From Bacteroidales bacterium UBA3808 (lineage in GTDB: Bacteria; Bacteroidota; Bacteroidia; Bacteroidales; Paludibacteraceae): a DNA stretch of 54,132 nt. The stretch spans positions 10,606-64,737 of the forward strand of contig DFEG01000042.1 of assembly GCA_002369075.1 (NCBI GenBank). Reading direction: 5' to 3'. The notes under the pieces were generated by a model. The model was not told where the DNA came from and searched no databases. It saw only the letters and a program-made list of their open reading frames with translations. Below are positions 8,556 to 17,108 of the stretch, piece by piece (within the stretch, counting starts at the first letter, position 1; every line of letters begins with the position of its first letter). A program made the translations under genes and the position numbers.

Positions 8556-8585
8556 CCCCACCCCAACCCTCCCATCAAGGGAGGG
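8555..8585. repeat. Palindromic C-rich element, copy 2
   Basis: ACCCCACCCC, AA, CCCTCCC, ATCA, AGGGAGGG. It overlaps the last base of the pth stop codon, so the element forms the immediate 3' end of the gene. Confidence 0.75.
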
Positions 8586-8603
8586 AGAAAGAGGAAGAAT
8601 AGA

Positions 8604-9029
8604 ATGGCAGAAGTCAGAGTTGATAAATACTTATGGGCGATGAGGGTGTACAAGACCCGTAGCATTGCTGCGGATGCGTGCAAGAACGGACGTATCACGA
8701 TGGGCGGCGTGCAGCTCAAGCCGAGCCGGACGTTCAAGGCAGGCGACAAGTTCAATGTCCGCAAAGGTCCGATCACCTATACCTATAAGGTATTGCAGTT
8801 GAGCGAGAACCGGCTGGGCGCCAAACTCGTACCGGAGTACATGCAGGACTGCACCGATCCGAAGCAGCTGGAGCTGCTCGAACTCGCCCGCATGGCAGGT
8901 AACGGCGTCCGCGACAGAGGTCTGGGGCGCCCGACCAAGAAAGACAGGCGCGAGATAGAGGTCTTCATGAGCGACAACTACCTGGACGAAATAGACTGGG
9001 AAGAAGATGAAGAGGAAAGTGAAAGATGA
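8604..9029 (+). CDS. S4-domain RNA-binding protein (Hsp15-like)
   Basis: A 141-residue protein with an N-terminal S4 RNA-binding domain: VRVDKYLWAMRVYKTRSIA, then ACKNGRITMGGVQLKPS. The basic middle part GLGRPTKKDRREIE and the acidic tail EEDEEESER are typical of Hsp15/HslR-like proteins, which in E. coli bind stalled 50S subunits carrying nascent chains. Its neighbour pth also deals with stalled peptidyl-tRNA, which fits a shared role in ribosome rescue. The acidic tail is partly encoded by the start of a GTGAAAG word array. Confidence 0.85.
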   Translation: MAEVRVDKYLWAMRVYKTRSIAADACKNGRITMGGVQLKPSRTFKAGDKFNVRKGPITYTYKVLQLSENRLGAKLVPEYMQDCTDPKQLELLELARMAGNGVRDRGLGRPTKKDRREIEVFMSDNYLDEIDWEEDEEESER

Positions 9030-9074
9030 AAAGTGAAAGATAAAAAGTGCAAAGTGAAAGGTGAAAGGTGAAAG
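9016..9074 (+). repeat. GTGAAAG tandem words
   Basis: Seven or so imperfect copies of GTGAAAG/ATGAAAA run from the end of the S4 gene into the start codon of the next gene. The array supplies both the stop context of one gene and the GTG start of the other. Confidence 0.8.
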
Positions 9075-9526
9075 TCAAGCGTGATAATATTGCGGAGTAT
9101 ATCCTCTGGCTATGGCAGATGGAGGACTATCTGCGGGCGTTTCCGCAGCAGGCGGAGGCGTCGCAGGAGTTGCATGAGTTGAACGGGATGATGCACCGTG
9201 AGGGAATCGTGGAGCGCGGTCATCTGCAGTTGGCTCAGAACGCGCTGGACGAGGTGGAGGGACTGCATCGTGAGCTGCTCAACGAGGACGCCATGTACCG
9301 CGCCGCGGTGATGCGGCTGCAACCGAGTCTCAACCTCCTGAAAGCCAAGACCGACCGCCCCACGATGAGCGACATCGAGGCGTGTTTCCTCCTACTGTAC
9401 CAGATCATACTGCTGCGGTTGCAAAAGAAAGAGATCAGTCCTGAGACGGCGCAGGTACAGCAACAGGCGACGCAGTTGCTGCAGTTTCTAAGCCGCGCTT
9501 ACCGGGATACCGATATATCGAAATAA
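9068..9526 (+). CDS. DUF4924-like protein
   Basis: A 152-residue, largely helical soluble protein. The N-terminal NIAEYILWLWQMEDYLRAF matches the conserved start I remember for DUF4924, a family restricted to Bacteroidota with no assigned function. The C-terminal half is leucine- and glutamine-rich (QIILLRLQKKE, then QQQATQLLQFLSRAY) and may form a helical bundle. Start choice is uncertain: GTG at 9068 lies in a GTGAAAG repeat and another GTG is seven bases earlier. The last codons (RDTDISK) are encoded by an ATATCGA-type word. Confidence 0.7.
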   Translation: MKVKRDNIAEYILWLWQMEDYLRAFPQQAEASQELHELNGMMHREGIVERGHLQLAQNALDEVEGLHRELLNEDAMYRAAVMRLQPSLNLLKAKTDRPTMSDIEACFLLLYQIILLRLQKKEISPETAQVQQQATQLLQFLSRAYRDTDISK

Positions 9527-9538
9527 CGAAATATCGAC

Positions 9539-10174
9539 ATGACGACACAAGAACGATTCCATAGTATTTTAAGGTGGTTTGAGGCGAACATGCCGGTGGC
9601 GGAGAGCGAGTTAGTGTACCGCAACCCGTACGAATTGTTAGTAGCGGTCATGCTCTCGGCGCAATGCACGGACAAACGGGTCAATATGGTTACGCCGGCA
9701 CTCTTCGAGGCTTACCCCACACCCGAGGCACTCGCAACAGCCACCAGCGATGAGGTATTCGAGTACGTCAAGTCGGTCAGTTATCCACGGAGCAAGTCGG
9801 AGCACCTGGTGGAGATGGCACAGCGGTTAGTGGAGGTCTATCAGGGTGTGGTGCCGGACAACATAGACGATCTGCAGACGTTACAGGGTGTAGGAAGGAA
9901 GACGGCGAACGTAGTCTGCGCCGTCATCTGGAACCAACCGACGATGGCGGTCGATACCCATATTTTCCGCGTGAGCGAGCGGCTCGGTCTGACGACGAAC
10001 AGCAAGACCCCGCTCCAGACGGAGAAAGCACTGGTCAAATACATCCCCGCGGAGCTCATCCCCAAGGCACACCACTGGCTATTGCTCCACGGCAGATATG
10101 TCTGCACCGCCCGCAAGCCCCAATGCGAGAAATGCGGAATCACGCAATATTGCCGTTATTATGAAAAAAATTGA
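9539..10174 (+). CDS. nth: Endonuclease III (DNA glycosylase/AP lyase)
   Basis: Removes oxidised pyrimidines from DNA and nicks the abasic site. The 211-residue length is typical. The helix-hairpin-helix LQTLQGVGRKTANVV carries the catalytic lysine, and VDTHIFRVSERLGL carries the catalytic aspartate. The C-terminal 4Fe-4S loop has the spacing C-x6-C-x2-C-x5-C (CTARKPQCEKCGITQYC). The recA promoter begins only a few bases beyond the stop codon. Confidence 0.96.
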   Translation: MTTQERFHSILRWFEANMPVAESELVYRNPYELLVAVMLSAQCTDKRVNMVTPALFEAYPTPEALATATSDEVFEYVKSVSYPRSKSEHLVEMAQRLVEVYQGVVPDNIDDLQTLQGVGRKTANVVCAVIWNQPTMAVDTHIFRVSERLGLTTNSKTPLQTEKALVKYIPAELIPKAHHWLLLHGRYVCTARKPQCEKCGITQYCRYYEKN

Positions 10175-10181
10175 TGTACGC

Positions 10182-10212
10182 TTGCGTATGTCATTTTTTT
10201 TTTGTAATTTTG
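10182..10212 (+). promoter_or_regulatory. recA promoter
   Basis: TTG at 10182-10184 and TAATTTTG at 10205-10212 are separated by 20 bp. The leader that follows contains ATCGATATTGCGATATTGCG words. I see no obvious SOS-box palindrome. Confidence 0.75.
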
Positions 10213-10273
10213 CAGTCGGAATATCGGCACATCGATATTGCGATATTGCGAAAACATAAAAGAACACTATATT

Positions 10274-11313
<1,040 letters not shown>

Positions 11314-11314
<1 letters not shown>

Positions 11315-12939
11315 TGGACACTAAGCAATACATCCTATCCCCGCGGGAGGCGTACGAAGCGGCTCAGAAATGGCGGGTAGTCAAACGGAGTGTAGATGCA
11401 CGGCAGCGGGAGTTGCGCGTGCATCTTACTATACTGACGGACGATGAGGGCAAGCCGGTAGCCAAGGACGATGTACGATTTACGAAGTACGAAGCACCTG
11501 TTTTTCAGGATGTGCATAACGCCGAGCGTCAGGTAGTCATCATCGGTGCCGGTCCGGCAGGACTCTTTGCCGCCCTGACGCTGATAGAGCACGGGATCAA
11601 ACCTATTATCTACGAGCGGGGAAAAGAAGTAAGCGAACGGAAGAAGGACATCGCCCTACTGAACCGGAACGGGGGTCTGAACCCCGAGTCGAACTACTGT
11701 TTCGGCGAAGGCGGCGCCGGTACGTTCTCCGACGGCAAGTTGTTCTCGCGGTCCAAGAAACGGGGCAACATGCAGCGTGTGATGGAGCTGTTCCATTATT
11801 TCGGTGCGCCGGACACGGTACTCTACGAGGCACACGCCCATATCGGTAGCGACAAGTTACCGAGTATCATCAAGCGGATGCGGGAGTGCATCATCGAGCA
11901 CGGAGGAGAGATACACTTTGAGACTTGCGTGACAAGCCTCAAAGAAGTCGAAAGTCGAAAGACCGTTACGCTCAAAGACAAAAGCCATTTCCAGACTCCA
12001 ATTATCCTTGCGATCGGGCATTCGGCGCATGATACGTACAGGATGTTAGCGGCGGAAGGGGTGAAGTTAGAGACGAAGGGGTTTGCGATGGGCGTGCGCG
12101 CCGAACATCCGCAAGAGCTGATCAACCGGCTGATGTACCATCTGGATGAGAAGAAAGACCGCTCTGCTCAAAGACAAAAGACCTTGCTCGATTCGGACGG
12201 CCACCGGCAGTCCTCCGTGCTCAAAGACAAAAACGCACAGTTGATTGAATATATCGGCAATGCCTCGTATTCGATGGTGACGCAGGTGGACGAACGGGGT
12301 GTGTATTCGTTCTGCATGTGCCCGGGCGGACATATCGTGCCGGCAGGCAGTGCGGAGGGGACGTGTGTGGTGAACGGCATGAGTGCCAGTCACCGGAACA
12401 GTCCGTACGCCAACAGCGGCATGGTCGTACAGATCAATCCGGAGGACATCCCCGGCGATGATCCGCTACGGGGTCTGGAGTACCAAGAAGCCCTTGAGCG
12501 GCTTGCTTGGGAGCAAGCTTCCCAAATGAAAAATGAAAAATTAAAAATGAAAAATTGCTCCGCGGTGGCACCGGCGCAACGGATGAAGGATTTTGTGGAG
12601 GGCAGAGCAAGCAAGAATCTGCCGGCATGCAGTTATCTGCCGGGTATTGTGCCGAGCCGGTTAGACCAATGGTTGCCGGCGGAAATAGGCAAGAGGCTGC
12701 AACAAGGATTCCGTGATTTCGACAAGAAATACCCCGGTTTTCTGACCAATGAGGCTGTTATCGTAGGCGTGGAGAGCCGTAGCAGCAGTGCGGTGCGTAT
12801 CCCCCGTGACCCGGAGACCCTACAGTCGGTCAGCACGCCGGGGCTGTACCCATGCGGCGAGGGAGCGGGTTATGCCGGGGGGATCACCAGTAGTGCGTTG
12901 GATGGTATAAACGCCGCACTGAAGATAGTTCAACAGTAG
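11314..12939 (+). CDS. COG2509-type FAD-dependent dehydrogenase with repeat-derived inserts
   Basis: A 541-residue flavoprotein of the uncharacterised COG2509 type. The FAD-binding motif is VVIIGAGPAGLFAALTL (about residue 74). NPESNYCFGEGGAGTFSDGK and the C-terminal YPCGEGAGYAGGITSSALDG are family hallmarks. The GTG start overlaps the recA stop by one base. Three stretches (about residues 212-224, 280-308, 404-415) are encoded by dispersed tandem words, giving low-complexity peptides such as KNEKLKMKN and RSAQRQK; all keep the frame and lie where I expect variable loops. The reaction is unknown. Confidence 0.85.
11946..11984 (+). repeat. Composite GTCGAAA / GACCG...CTCAAAG repeat inside a coding region
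   Basis: Two GTCGAAA words, the core GACCGTTACGCTCAAAG and a GACAAAAG word. It is translated within the flavoprotein as KEVESRKTVTLKDK. Confidence 0.8.
12152..12237 (+). repeat. Composite repeat, two further copies inside the same gene
   Basis: GAAAGACCGCTCTGCTCAAAG followed by GACAAAAGACC, and at 12218-12237 a second GTGCTCAAAGACAAAAACGC. Together they encode an extra loop of about 28 residues in frame. Confidence 0.75.
12501..12557 (+). repeat. Palindrome plus ATGAAAAATGAAAAATTAAAA words inside the same gene
   Basis: A hairpin GCTTGCT-TGGG-AGCAAGC is followed at 12524-12557 by AATGAAAAATGAAAAATT-type words. The whole block is translated (residues about 397-415). Confidence 0.75.
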
Positions 12940-13001
12940 TTAGACACTATACATATCGTCTAGGTATGGTCTAGGTATCGTCTAGCGAAATAAGGTAAAA
13001 C

Positions 13002-13035
13002 AATAAATGCAGGCTCGAACGAGTCTGCATTTATT
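13002..13035. terminator. Bidirectional terminator between convergent genes
   Basis: An almost perfect 16-bp stem (AATAAATGCAGGCTCG / CGAGTCTGCATTTATT) with a 2-nt loop and A/T-rich ends on both sides separates the flavoprotein gene from the secreted-protein gene. A second small perfect hairpin (CAGCCAT-GT-ATGGCTG) lies at 13042-13057. Before it, 12956-12986 holds three GTCTAGGTAT-like words. Confidence 0.85.
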
Positions 13036-13075
13036 GTGATCAGCCATGTATGGCTGATGCTTTGGATGCTTTGGA

Positions 13076-13155
13076 TTAGAGCTGTGCGCCAGGTCTAAAA
13101 GACCATTGGCGCGCATTAGAGCTGTGCACCAGGTCTAAAAGGCCGTTGGTGCGCA
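13076..13155. repeat. Two tandem 40-bp units copying the 3' end of the adjacent gene
   Basis: Two 40-bp units start with TTAGAGCTGTGC(G/A)CC and abut the stop codon of the secreted-protein gene, whose own 3' end begins with the same 15 bases. Each unit folds into a hairpin (outer GCGCCA/TGGCGC, inner GGTCT/AGACC in unit one). The units differ at five positions, several of them compensatory in the stem. Confidence 0.85.
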
Positions 13156-13863
13156 TTAGAGCTGTGCGCCAAGAGCGTTGTACTCAACGCCGTTCTTGCG
13201 GATGATGAGCTGACCATCGCGGAAGAACTTCTCAGCCTTCGGAGCAGCTTCGATGTCCTCGATACCCTGAGCATCAGCGCCAATCTGAATTTTGGTGATA
13301 CGGTAGCCACCGGCGAACTCTTTGATTTCTACATCACCACCGTTGGATTTGTACTCCAGAACTTTCCAGATATAACCATCCTCGTCAGCACCAGTAGCAC
13401 CCGCTGATTTTGCCGGCAGAGTGAGGTCGGTAGATACAGCCACAGCATTCTTCGGATAAACAGCATCCTTATCTACAAAATTAGAAGCAGTAGTACCCTT
13501 AGCAGCTACAGTCAGTTTGATAACCTCATTAGCAACAGTACCTTTGATAATCAGGATACCATTCTTGCCACCGAACTCATAGCATTTGCCCGGATACACA
13601 ACGAATGCTTTTGCCTTGTCAGCACTATTCTTGAGTTGGAATACTACATCCGGCTCAGCGGCGAGACTGGTCTCACTTACAACTTCAGCCTTAATGTCAT
13701 AAACGAATTTAGCTTTAGCCTCATCCGACTCTTTGGCGTTCAGAGTAGCACCAGCAACATTCCAATCTGAGATAGTGGTTCCGACGGTAGCAAAGTCAAT
13801 GACCTTAGCGTTAACTGTGAGTGCTGCAACAGCAGCAGCTGCGAAGAGGAAAATTTTCTTCAT
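13156..13863 (-). CDS. Small secreted protein with C-terminal sorting-like tail
   Basis: A 235-residue exported protein with signal peptide MKKIFLFAAAAVAALTVNA. The body is predicted all-beta, with repeated Thr/Val/Ala strands and no catalytic motif. The C-terminus (KAEKFFRDGQLIIRKNGVEY, then NALGAQL) matches a short tail seen on many exported proteins of Prevotella and relatives and on the surface protein of the mannan PUL in this window. The gene has its own promoter and terminator, so it is not strictly part of the pectin operon upstream. A carbohydrate-binding role is possible but not shown. Confidence 0.7.
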   Translation of the reverse strand: MKKIFLFAAAAVAALTVNAKVIDFATVGTTISDWNVAGATLNAKESDEAKAKFVYDIKAEVVSETSLAAEPDVVFQLKNSADKAKAFVVYPGKCYEFGGKNGILIIKGTVANEVIKLTVAAKGTTASNFVDKDAVYPKNAVAVSTDLTLPAKSAGATGADEDGYIWKVLEYKSNGGDVEIKEFAGGYRITKIQIGADAQGIEDIEAAPKAEKFFRDGQLIIRKNGVEYNALGAQL

Positions 13864-13907
13864 AATGTTTTAGTTTTTAAAGTTAATAAATATTGTTAGT
13901 TAATAAA

Positions 13908-13958
13908 AAGTCGAAAGACAAAAGACAAAAGACAAAAGACCGCCCTACGGGCTCAAAG
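13908..13958 (+). repeat. GACAAAA tandem words with GACCG...CTCAAAG core
   Basis: GTCGAAA, three GACAAAA words and the core GACCGCCCTACGGGCTCAAAG, which contains a GCCC-TAC-GGGC hairpin. It lies in the leader of the secreted-protein gene. Confidence 0.8.
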
Positions 13959-13991
13959 CCATTTGCTAAATTGACTTTTCAAAATCGAGTG

Positions 13992-14022
13992 CAAAGGTAC
14001 TACATTTTTCGGACATATGCAA
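13992..14022 (-). promoter_or_regulatory. Promoter of the secreted-protein gene
   Basis: On the minus strand TTG (14022-14020) and TACCTTTG (13999-13992) are spaced by 20 bp. The -33 element lies within the loop of the terminator hairpin of the upstream GH28 gene. Confidence 0.75.
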
Positions 14023-14045
14023 GTACATATTGCCGAAAAATGTAG
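14000..14045 (-). terminator. Hairpin ending the pectin PUL transcript
   Basis: A 13-bp perfect inverted repeat (CTACATTTTTCGG / CCGAAAAATGTAG) with a 20-nt loop lies just after the GH28 stop codon. There is no clean U tract, so its strength is uncertain. Confidence 0.6.
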
Positions 14046-14057
14046 AATTTTTGCACT

Positions 14058-15596
14058 TTAGTCCACTGCGTCGGGATCTTTGCCGTTATAGAGCACATTT
14101 TTTATCTTTTTGTACTCCGTAATCGGCATCGGTTTGGGGTTGATCTGGCAGTTGGTGAAGTTGATGTCCTCCGCATACTCCATCTTGATACCGCCACGGT
14201 TACCGATGATGGTCACCTGATCAAAGAGGATGTTATGGACAGGTTTTCCCTTGAGTCCCTGAATATCGACCGCCTGCTTGGAACCGATACAGGTGATATT
14301 GCGGAAGGTGATATTGGACCAGTCGGGGAAGAACGCGTTTTTGTCATCCGAGTCGGTAGCAGAAACACCTGCGCCCTTGTCGGCATAGCCGGATGAGATG
14401 AGGAAAGCGGACTCGCGGATATCCTTCATGATGATGTCATAGCAGTAGATGTCCTCGCACCATCCTCCACGACCGGGAGCAGACTTGAAACGACAACCGA
14501 TGTCGGTACCATCGAAGCGGCAGTCCTTCACCACGAGACGCTGCATACCGCCGGAGAACTCAGAACCGATGACAAAGCCACCGTGTGCACGATAGACGGT
14601 ATCGTTGGTGATGAGGAAGTCACGCTGCGGACCGGCGTCCACACCTTTCTGGCCTACACCGCCCTTCATACAGATACCATCGTCACCACAAGAGATATTG
14701 CAGTTGACGATGAGCGCCACCTGGATATTACCCGGGTCCATGGCATCGCCGTTCTGCGCCCAGTGCGGGCAACGGATGTGCACGCCGTCTATAATAAGGT
14801 TTTGCACGCGCGTGGGCACGAAATGGAACTTAGGTGAATTGAGGAGGTGCACATTCTCGACGAGTACGTTTTTGGAGTCGGTGATATTGACCAGATGCGG
14901 ACGCATCTTCTCCTGAATAATCGGGTCGGAGGCAATATTGGGCACACCTAATTTCTTATCAAGATTAAAGGGATACCAAACGAGCCATTTCTTGCTGTTG
15001 CCATCGGGTTTGGTGACGCCGCCCATCGCCAGCACGTCGCCCCATACATCGCCATCTGCGGCTACGACCTCGGGCGCTACGACTTTCTTTTGCTTGATCG
15101 GGCGCCAGTAGATACCCTGCCCGTCGATCGTACCATGACCGGTGATGGAGACGTTTTCCAGTTTGGAGCCGTAGATGAGTGCATGGCATTTCTTGGAACC
15201 ATCGCGGAGGGAGTCATTTTTGTTGACATAGAGTTCCTTGTTGGTCGAACCAAGAATGGTTGCGTTGTCGGCGAGATGCAGATCGAGGTTGGAGACCAGT
15301 TTAATCGGTCCTGTAAGCCACTTGCCATCGGGCACATTGAGGTGACCGCCGCCCTGTTTCTTGAGGTGTTTGAGGGCTTTGGCGAACGCCTCGGTGTTGT
15401 CAGTGACCCCATCCCCTACTCCACCGAAATCAACGATGGATACGGTGTAATCAGGGATGATCACTTCCTTCACCTGCTCTACCGCACACGGCAGATTCTG
15501 GTAATAATGGGAGTACTTGGTTTGCGCCTGGGTAACTACGCTCATAGACAAAAGAGCAAAGACCGCTGCGCTCAAAGATAAAAGACTTTTTCTCAT
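14058..15596 (-). CDS. GH28 polygalacturonase
   Basis: Hydrolyses alpha-1,4-galacturonan in pectin, probably in the periplasm or on the surface. The 512-residue protein has an N-terminal signal peptide ending TQAQ and a right-handed beta-helix. GH28 motifs are present: NGDAMDPGN, SCGDDGICMKGG (paired catalytic aspartates), HGGFVIGSE and CRFKSAPGRGG. The N-terminal segment VSIVDFGGVGDGVTDNTEAF is the usual entry to the helix. The hydrophobic core of the signal peptide (LLSLSAAVFALLS) is encoded by a copy of the composite dispersed repeat. It is the last gene of the pectin PUL. Exo versus endo action cannot be decided. Confidence 0.92.
   Translation of the reverse strand: MRKSLLSLSAAVFALLSMSVVTQAQTKYSHYYQNLPCAVEQVKEVIIPDYTVSIVDFGGVGDGVTDNTEAFAKALKHLKKQGGGHLNVPDGKWLTGPIKLVSNLDLHLADNATILGSTNKELYVNKNDSLRDGSKKCHALIYGSKLENVSITGHGTIDGQGIYWRPIKQKKVVAPEVVAADGDVWGDVLAMGGVTKPDGNSKKWLVWYPFNLDKKLGVPNIASDPIIQEKMRPHLVNITDSKNVLVENVHLLNSPKFHFVPTRVQNLIIDGVHIRCPHWAQNGDAMDPGNIQVALIVNCNISCGDDGICMKGGVGQKGVDAGPQRDFLITNDTVYRAHGGFVIGSEFSGGMQRLVVKDCRFDGTDIGCRFKSAPGRGGWCEDIYCYDIIMKDIRESAFLISSGYADKGAGVSATDSDDKNAFFPDWSNITFRNITCIGSKQAVDIQGLKGKPVHNILFDQVTIIGNRGGIKMEYAEDINFTNCQINPKPMPITEYKKIKNVLYNGKDPDAVD
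15546..15590. repeat. Composite repeat encoding a signal peptide core
   Basis: GACAAAAGAGCAAAGACCGC, TGCGCTCAAAGATAAAAGAC on the plus strand, read in reverse as part of the GH28 signal peptide. Word-core-word layout as in the other copies. Confidence 0.75.
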
Positions 15597-15623
15597 ATTC
15601 GTTTCTTTTATGGGTTCAAAGGA

Positions 15624-17096
15624 TTAGTACAAATTCCGTACCAAATGGCATAAATAGACATCCAGATTGGTATGCCCGGTGACGAGCGTCGCCGTACGCG
15701 CATCGCCCGGATCATTGGGATTGAGCCCAAAAGCCGTCTCCCACTCATCGGGAATACCGTCGTAGTCGGTGTCCAGCGGTTTCTCCGCAGCCTTTAGTTC
15801 GGGCCATCCGCCTACGTCGGACTGCGTGTCAATCAGTCCGTTCTTGGAGCCGTTGGAGCCGGTATAGGTATAATTGCCGTTTCTCACCTCATTGACGATA
15901 CGGGTATCCACTGCGTCGCGTGAGAGGGAACAACCGGCTTTGGCGAGAACGGTCTCGTAGGCATCCGCTGCCGTCTGCTCATTCTTGAGAGCGGTTAATC
16001 CATCCGTCCAACGGGCAGCCGCCTTGCAGAGGTCTTTCTTGTTTGACTCATCGGGGTCAACGCCCTGCCAGTTGTCGTTGGTGACGGCAGTAGAACCATA
16101 CACATAATTGCCGGCGATGTAGAACTTGCCGGGTTCCACCGTGCCTCCGGGCGAATGCGTGCAGTTACCACATTTGGTAGTGGGGTTCACGATACGCGCT
16201 TTCTTAGATGTAGCAGGACCGTACTTATAGTAGTTGTTGACCATATTTATACGACGTCCGCCGGCACCTTTGTTCGTTCCCTCTCCGCCATAGGCAGAGT
16301 TGCCGCCCCAGTTATAGATGACATTATTGACATGGTCGATGGGTCCGCCGCAGCGTGTATCCACGAAGTCATGGTCGAAGCGCGGGTTACGGCTGTCGTG
16401 GTGGGCTAAGAGGTTATGATGGAAAGTAGCGTTGGAGCCTCCCCATATACCGCCGTATCCATGCGATCCCTTGCCGTGCACCGAGTTCTTGAGGGACTCC
16501 GAGACGATACAATACTGCATCGTGAAATCCTTGTTCCCGTAGCAGCTGACACACTCGTCCACGGACCAAGAGCAAGAGAGGTGGTCGAGCACGACGCCCG
16601 TAGCATTATTGACCGAGATGGCATCGGACTCGGTGTTGCTGACATCTCCCAGCCGCACGCGGATGAAGCGCACGATGACGTTGCTGGCGTTAATCACCAG
16701 CGGGTAGTCCGCAATACATATTCCGTCTCCCGGCGCGGACTGACCGTCAATCGTGATACCGCCCGTTTTGATACGCAGTTCGCTCTTCAGATGAATCGTA
16801 CCGGAGACAGTGAACATGACGCGTCTTTTTCCTGTCTGGTTCACGGCATAGCGAAGCGTCCCCGCCATAGGCAGTCCCGTATTGGGATCCAGCGCATCGT
16901 CCAAGCGGCTGACGCGGTAGATCGTACCTCCGTCACCGCCCGTCACAGCAGCCCCGCCCCCCTGGATATTGGCACATGCGGCTACCAGCTCCGGGTTAGA
17001 GTCTATCGTTTTCTGATCCGGATTATTAGGAGTGTTGCACGCTGCCATAAAGAATGACAGTGTGCAACACAGCGCTATAAGTTTCCACGTTTTCAT
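15624..17096 (-). CDS. PL1-family pectate lyase, lipoprotein
   Basis: Cleaves polygalacturonan by beta-elimination. The 490-residue protein starts with a lipoprotein signal (MKTWKLIALCCTLSFFMAAC), so it is likely anchored in the outer membrane. The beta-helix core has LDHLSCSWSVDECVS, HGKGSHGYGGIWGG and HHDSRNPRFDHD, all characteristic of Bacteroidota PL1 enzymes; R of NPRFDHD is the probable catalytic base. The C-terminal segment DTDYDGIPDEWETAFGLNP is a thrombospondin-type-3-like calcium loop often fused to these lyases. It lies between susD and GH28 with gaps of 12 and 27 bp. Confidence 0.9.
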   Translation of the reverse strand: MKTWKLIALCCTLSFFMAACNTPNNPDQKTIDSNPELVAACANIQGGGAAVTGGDGGTIYRVSRLDDALDPNTGLPMAGTLRYAVNQTGKRRVMFTVSGTIHLKSELRIKTGGITIDGQSAPGDGICIADYPLVINASNVIVRFIRVRLGDVSNTESDAISVNNATGVVLDHLSCSWSVDECVSCYGNKDFTMQYCIVSESLKNSVHGKGSHGYGGIWGGSNATFHHNLLAHHDSRNPRFDHDFVDTRCGGPIDHVNNVIYNWGGNSAYGGEGTNKGAGGRRINMVNNYYKYGPATSKKARIVNPTTKCGNCTHSPGGTVEPGKFYIAGNYVYGSTAVTNDNWQGVDPDESNKKDLCKAAARWTDGLTALKNEQTAADAYETVLAKAGCSLSRDAVDTRIVNEVRNGNYTYTGSNGSKNGLIDTQSDVGGWPELKAAEKPLDTDYDGIPDEWETAFGLNPNDPGDARTATLVTGHTNLDVYLCHLVRNLY

Positions 17097-17108
17097 CGGA
17101 TAGAATCA

